A DNA stretch of 6,669 nucleotides, from positions 1-6,669 of the forward strand of contig JALSGY010000014.1 in assembly GCA_026982515.1 (NCBI GenBank), given 5' to 3'. The notes beneath the pieces are model-generated. The model made no database searches. It was given only the letters and a program-made list of their open reading frames with translations, and was not told where the DNA came from. This DNA is from Paracoccaceae bacterium (GTDB lineage Bacteria; Pseudomonadota; Alphaproteobacteria; Rhodobacterales; Rhodobacteraceae). Position 1 is the stretch's first letter. Every line of letters begins with the position of its first letter. Position numbers and translations under genes: made by a program. Positions 4,032 to 6,669 of the stretch are shown here, piece by piece.

Positions 4032-5939
4032 ATGGCGATGACAGGGATGAAAGCGGGAACCGCGGTGAGGGCCAGGGAAAACGGCACGCTCGTGCGCCTC
4101 CTGATGGCCGGGCCGCTTCTGCTTGCGGCCCTGCTGTGGGCCTCCCTCGCCATGGCACAGGAAACCACCGTTGCGCACGGCTTCTCCAAGTTCGGGGGGC
4201 TGAAATACCCGGCCGACTTCCAGCAGCTCGATTACGTCAACGTGGATGCGCCCAAGGGCGGCGAGATCGCCATCTGGACGATGGGCACCTTCGACAGCTT
4301 CAACCCCTATTCGCGCAAGGGGGTCTCGGCCTGGGGGGCGACCATCGGGGTCGAGCGGCTGATGACCGGCACCGCCGACGAAATCGGCTCTGCCTACTGC
4401 CTGATCTGCGAAACCCTGGAATATCCCGAGGATCATTCATGGGTGATCTTCCGCTTGCGCGAGGGCGTGACCTTTTCCGATGGCACGCCGGTGACGGCCG
4501 AGGACGTGGTGTTCACCCACAACCTGTTCATGGAGCAGGGCCTGCCCTCCTACCGCGAGGGCGTGTCGCGTATCATCCAGAGCGTCGAGGCGCTGGACGA
4601 ACGCACCGTGAAGTTCACCTTCGTGCCCGAGAGCGCCAAGCTCGACCGCATCGATCAGGCCGGCTCCACACCGGTGCTGTCCAAAGCCTGGTTCGAGAAG
4701 ACCGGCGCGCGGCTTGATGAATCCAGCCTCGAGCCCTTCCTTGCCACCGGCCCCTACGTGCTGGACAGTTACGACATCAACGAGCGCATCGTCTACAAGC
4801 GCAACCCCGATTACTGGGGTCGGGATCTGCCGATCAACCGAGGGCGCAACAACTTCGACCGCATCCGGGTGGAATATTTCGCCGACAGCAACGCCGCCTT
4901 CGAGGGGTTCAAGGCCGGGGCCTATACCTTCCGGGTCGAGAATTCCTCCAAGCAATGGGCCACGGGCTATGATTTCCCGGCGCTTCAGAACGGCTATGTG
5001 GTCAAGGAGGAGCTTTACAACGGCAACATGGCGCCGGGGCAGAGCTTCGTTTTCAACCTGCGCCGGCCGCAGTTCCAGGACATCCGGGTGCGTCAGGCGA
5101 TCGAGATGATGTTCAACTTCGAGTGGTCGAACGAAAGCCTGTTCTTCGGTCTTTACGAACGGATCAATTCCTTCGTCGAGAATTCCTACCTGGAGCCCAC
5201 GGGCCTGCCCTCTCCGGAAGAACTGGCGGTGCTGGAGCCGCTCGCCGACAAGCTGCCCGAAGGGGTGCTCGATTCCGAGCCTGTGATGGGCACCGTCTCC
5301 AGCCCCGATCAGGCCTTCGACCGGCGCAATGCCCGCAAGGCGGCGGCGCTGCTGGAGGAGGCCGGCTGGCCGGTGGGCGATGACGGCATGCGCCGCAACG
5401 CCAGTGGCGAGACGCTGCGGGTGGAGTTCCTCTCGCGATCGCCGGCCTTCGACCGGATCATCAACCCCTATGTGGACAACCTGCGCAAGATCGGCGTCGA
5501 TGCCGTGCTCAACCGCGTGGACAATGCACAGTGGGTCGATCGCCGCTATGCCTTCGATTACGATCTCGTCATCGACAACCTGGCGCTGGGCTACGAGCCC
5601 GGCTCGGGGCTGGCGCAGATGTTCGGCTCGGCCGATGCGGACGTGTCGGTGTTCAACTCTCCGGGGCTGAAGAACGAGGCGGTGGATGCGCTGATCGAGG
5701 TGGTTCGCAATGCCGAAACGAAGGAGCAGCTGATCCCCGCGGTCAAGGCGCTCGACCGGGTGCTGCGGGCGCTGCGCTTCTGGGTGCCGCAGTGGTACAA
5801 GGACGTGCACACGGTGGCCTATTTCGACATGTTCGAATACCCCGAGAACCTGCCGCCCTATGATCTCGGCTACCTCGATTTCTGGTGGTACAACGCCGAG
5901 AAGGCCGAGGCCCTGAAGGCCGCCGGCGCCCTGCGCTAG
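4032..5939 (+). CDS. yejA: Periplasmic solute-binding protein of a Yej-type peptide ABC importer (family 5)
   Basis: This 635-residue protein captures peptides or peptide-like compounds in the periplasm and delivers them to the YejBEF transporter. The signal peptide has a basic start (to about residue 22), a hydrophobic core (LLMAGPLLLAALLWASLA) and a probable cleavage AMA|QE after residue 42. The mature protein opens with the YejA pattern HGFSKFGGLKYPADF, then DYVNVDAPKGGEI. The family 5 signature DGTPVTAEDVVF is at 150-161. Further Yej-like blocks are RNPDYWG (257-263), NRGRNNFDRI (269-278), FNLRRPQFQDIRVRQAI (341-357) and FEWSN (363-367). Only two cysteines occur, as CLIC (123-126), and they could form a disulfide. 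The strong ribosome site and a 28-bp gap to yejB indicate an operon. E. coli YejABEF imports microcin C, and rhizobial and Brucella homologues affect sensitivity to host antimicrobial peptides. The native substrate here is unknown. Confidence 0.92.
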   Translation: MAMTGMKAGTAVRARENGTLVRLLMAGPLLLAALLWASLAMAQETTVAHGFSKFGGLKYPADFQQLDYVNVDAPKGGEIAIWTMGTFDSFNPYSRKGVSAWGATIGVERLMTGTADEIGSAYCLICETLEYPEDHSWVIFRLREGVTFSDGTPVTAEDVVFTHNLFMEQGLPSYREGVSRIIQSVEALDERTVKFTFVPESAKLDRIDQAGSTPVLSKAWFEKTGARLDESSLEPFLATGPYVLDSYDINERIVYKRNPDYWGRDLPINRGRNNFDRIRVEYFADSNAAFEGFKAGAYTFRVENSSKQWATGYDFPALQNGYVVKEELYNGNMAPGQSFVFNLRRPQFQDIRVRQAIEMMFNFEWSNESLFFGLYERINSFVENSYLEPTGLPSPEELAVLEPLADKLPEGVLDSEPVMGTVSSPDQAFDRRNARKAAALLEEAGWPVGDDGMRRNASGETLRVEFLSRSPAFDRIINPYVDNLRKIGVDAVLNRVDNAQWVDRRYAFDYDLVIDNLALGYEPGSGLAQMFGSADADVSVFNSPGLKNEAVDALIEVVRNAETKEQLIPAVKALDRVLRALRFWVPQWYKDVHTVAYFDMFEYPENLPPYDLGYLDFWWYNAEKAEALKAAGALR

Positions 5940-5967
5940 GAGGTCGGGCAGCCGGGGCGGGCGCGAC

Positions 5968-6669
5968 ATGGGCGCATACATCCTGCGGCGGTTGTTGCTG
6001 ATCGTTCCCACGCTCCTGGGGATCATGATCATCAACTTCACGCTGACACAGTTCGTCCCCGGCGGGCCGATCGAGCAGATCCTCGCCCGGATGCAGGGCG
6101 AGGGCGACGTGTTCGAGACCATCGCCGGGGGTGGGCAGGAGGCCCGGGAGAACATGCCCGCCCAGGGCGAGGACAACGGCTCCAGGTATCTCGGGGCGCG
6201 TGGCCTGCCCGAGGAGTTCATCAAGGAGCTCGAGCGCCAGTTCGGCTTCGACAAGCCGCCGCTCGAGCGTTTCCTGAACATGATGTGGAGCTATGTCCGC
6301 TTCGATTTCGGCGAAAGCTACTTTCGCAATGCCGGGGTGCTGGAGCTGGTCTGGGACAAGCTGCCGGTCTCGATCACCCTGGGCCTGTGGACGACGCTGC
6401 TGGCCTATCTCGTGTCGATTCCGCTGGGCATCCGCAAGGCGGTGCGCGACGGCTCGCGCTTCGACACCTGGACCAGCGCGCTGATCATCGTGGGCTACGC
6501 CATCCCCGGTTTCCTGTTCGCCATCCTGCTCCTGGTGCTGTTCGCCGGCGGCTCCTACTGGCAGATCTTCCCGCTGCGCGGGCTGGTTTCGGACAACTGG
6601 GAAGAGCTTTCCCTGCTGGGCAAGGTGGCCGACTATTTCTGGCACATCACCCTGCCGGTGCTGGCCTCT
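5968..6669 (+). CDS. yejB: Yej-type peptide/microcin C ABC transporter permease, 3' end cut by window
   Basis: This is an inner-membrane permease that pairs with YejE to form the channel fed by YejA. The first 234 residues are visible; the family has roughly 360. The N-terminus MGAYILRRLLLIVPTLLGIM and the following NFTLTQFVPGGPIEQI are characteristic of YejB. The first membrane helix covers about residues 8-29. It is followed by the long periplasmic insertion that sets YejB apart from DppB (about 35-105, including FIKELERQFGFDKPPLERF) and by helices at about 132-155 and 170-193. The reading ends at WHITLPVLAS, just before the cytoplasmic EAA loop that contacts the ATPase. The start follows yejA by 28 bases. 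An AGGAGG overlapping the yejA stop is about 24 bases from the ATG, too far for a normal ribosome site; closer in there is only GGGGCGGG. Translational coupling to yejA is plausible. yejE and yejF are expected downstream. Confidence 0.94.
   Translation, partial: MGAYILRRLLLIVPTLLGIMIINFTLTQFVPGGPIEQILARMQGEGDVFETIAGGGQEARENMPAQGEDNGSRYLGARGLPEEFIKELERQFGFDKPPLERFLNMMWSYVRFDFGESYFRNAGVLELVWDKLPVSITLGLWTTLLAYLVSIPLGIRKAVRDGSRFDTWTSALIIVGYAIPGFLFAILLLVLFAGGSYWQIFPLRGLVSDNWEELSLLGKVADYFWHITLPVLAS

Noticed and set aside
3936..4436. A 166-codon minus-strand frame that might explain the minus-strand terminator-like hairpin
   Set aside because: It is antisense to the yejA signal peptide and N-terminal region, and the hairpin lies inside it rather than after its stop codon.
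4437..6281. A 614-codon open frame on the minus strand
   Set aside because: It is antisense to yejA and the start of yejB, spans their intergenic gap, and has no recognisable domain. The plus-strand genes explain the region fully.

Overview
The window looks like chromosomal DNA from an alphaproteobacterium, most likely Rhodobacteraceae (Rhodobacter/Roseobacter group). The reasons are the high G+C content, strong GC bias at third codon positions, and gene forms I recognise from that group: a CpdB without a signal peptide, a monofunctional PheA with an alphaproteobacterial-type ACT domain, a membrane-anchored mitochondrial-type cytochrome c, and a YejA/YejB pair. This placement comes from recall of protein families, not from a search.

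Layout, left to right. (1) 1-1534, minus strand: cpdB, encoding 2',3'-cyclic-nucleotide 2'-phosphodiesterase/3'-nucleotidase. It starts at a TTG codon and its 3' end runs off the left edge. (2) 1535-1863: a 329-bp divergent intergenic region with no gene but several inverted repeats. (3) 1864-2346, plus strand: a small SRPBCC (START-like) protein. (4) 2349-3182, minus strand: pheA (prephenate dehydratase), convergent with the SRPBCC gene and only 2 bp from it. (5) 3302-3832, plus strand: a membrane-anchored class I cytochrome c, divergent from pheA and followed by a clear intrinsic terminator. (6) 4032-5939 and 5968-6669, plus strand: yejA (periplasmic family 5 solute-binding protein) and yejB (inner-membrane permease). 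These are the first two genes of a Yej-type peptide/microcin-C-like ABC importer operon that continues past the right edge, probably into yejE and yejF.

The genes do not form one pathway. They are four or five independent housekeeping units: nucleotide salvage, a lipid/ligand-binding-like protein, phenylalanine biosynthesis, respiratory electron transfer and peptide uptake. Only yejA-yejB clearly belong to one system. I found no phage, IS element, CRISPR array, toxin-antitoxin pair, RNA gene or defence island.

I do not see a new biological system here. The points worth a second look are small: a run of dyads upstream of cpdB, terminator-like hairpins that face backwards upstream of cpdB and yejA, a lone CxxC pair in YejA, altered ACT-domain effector motifs in PheA, and a cytoplasmic, TTG-started CpdB.
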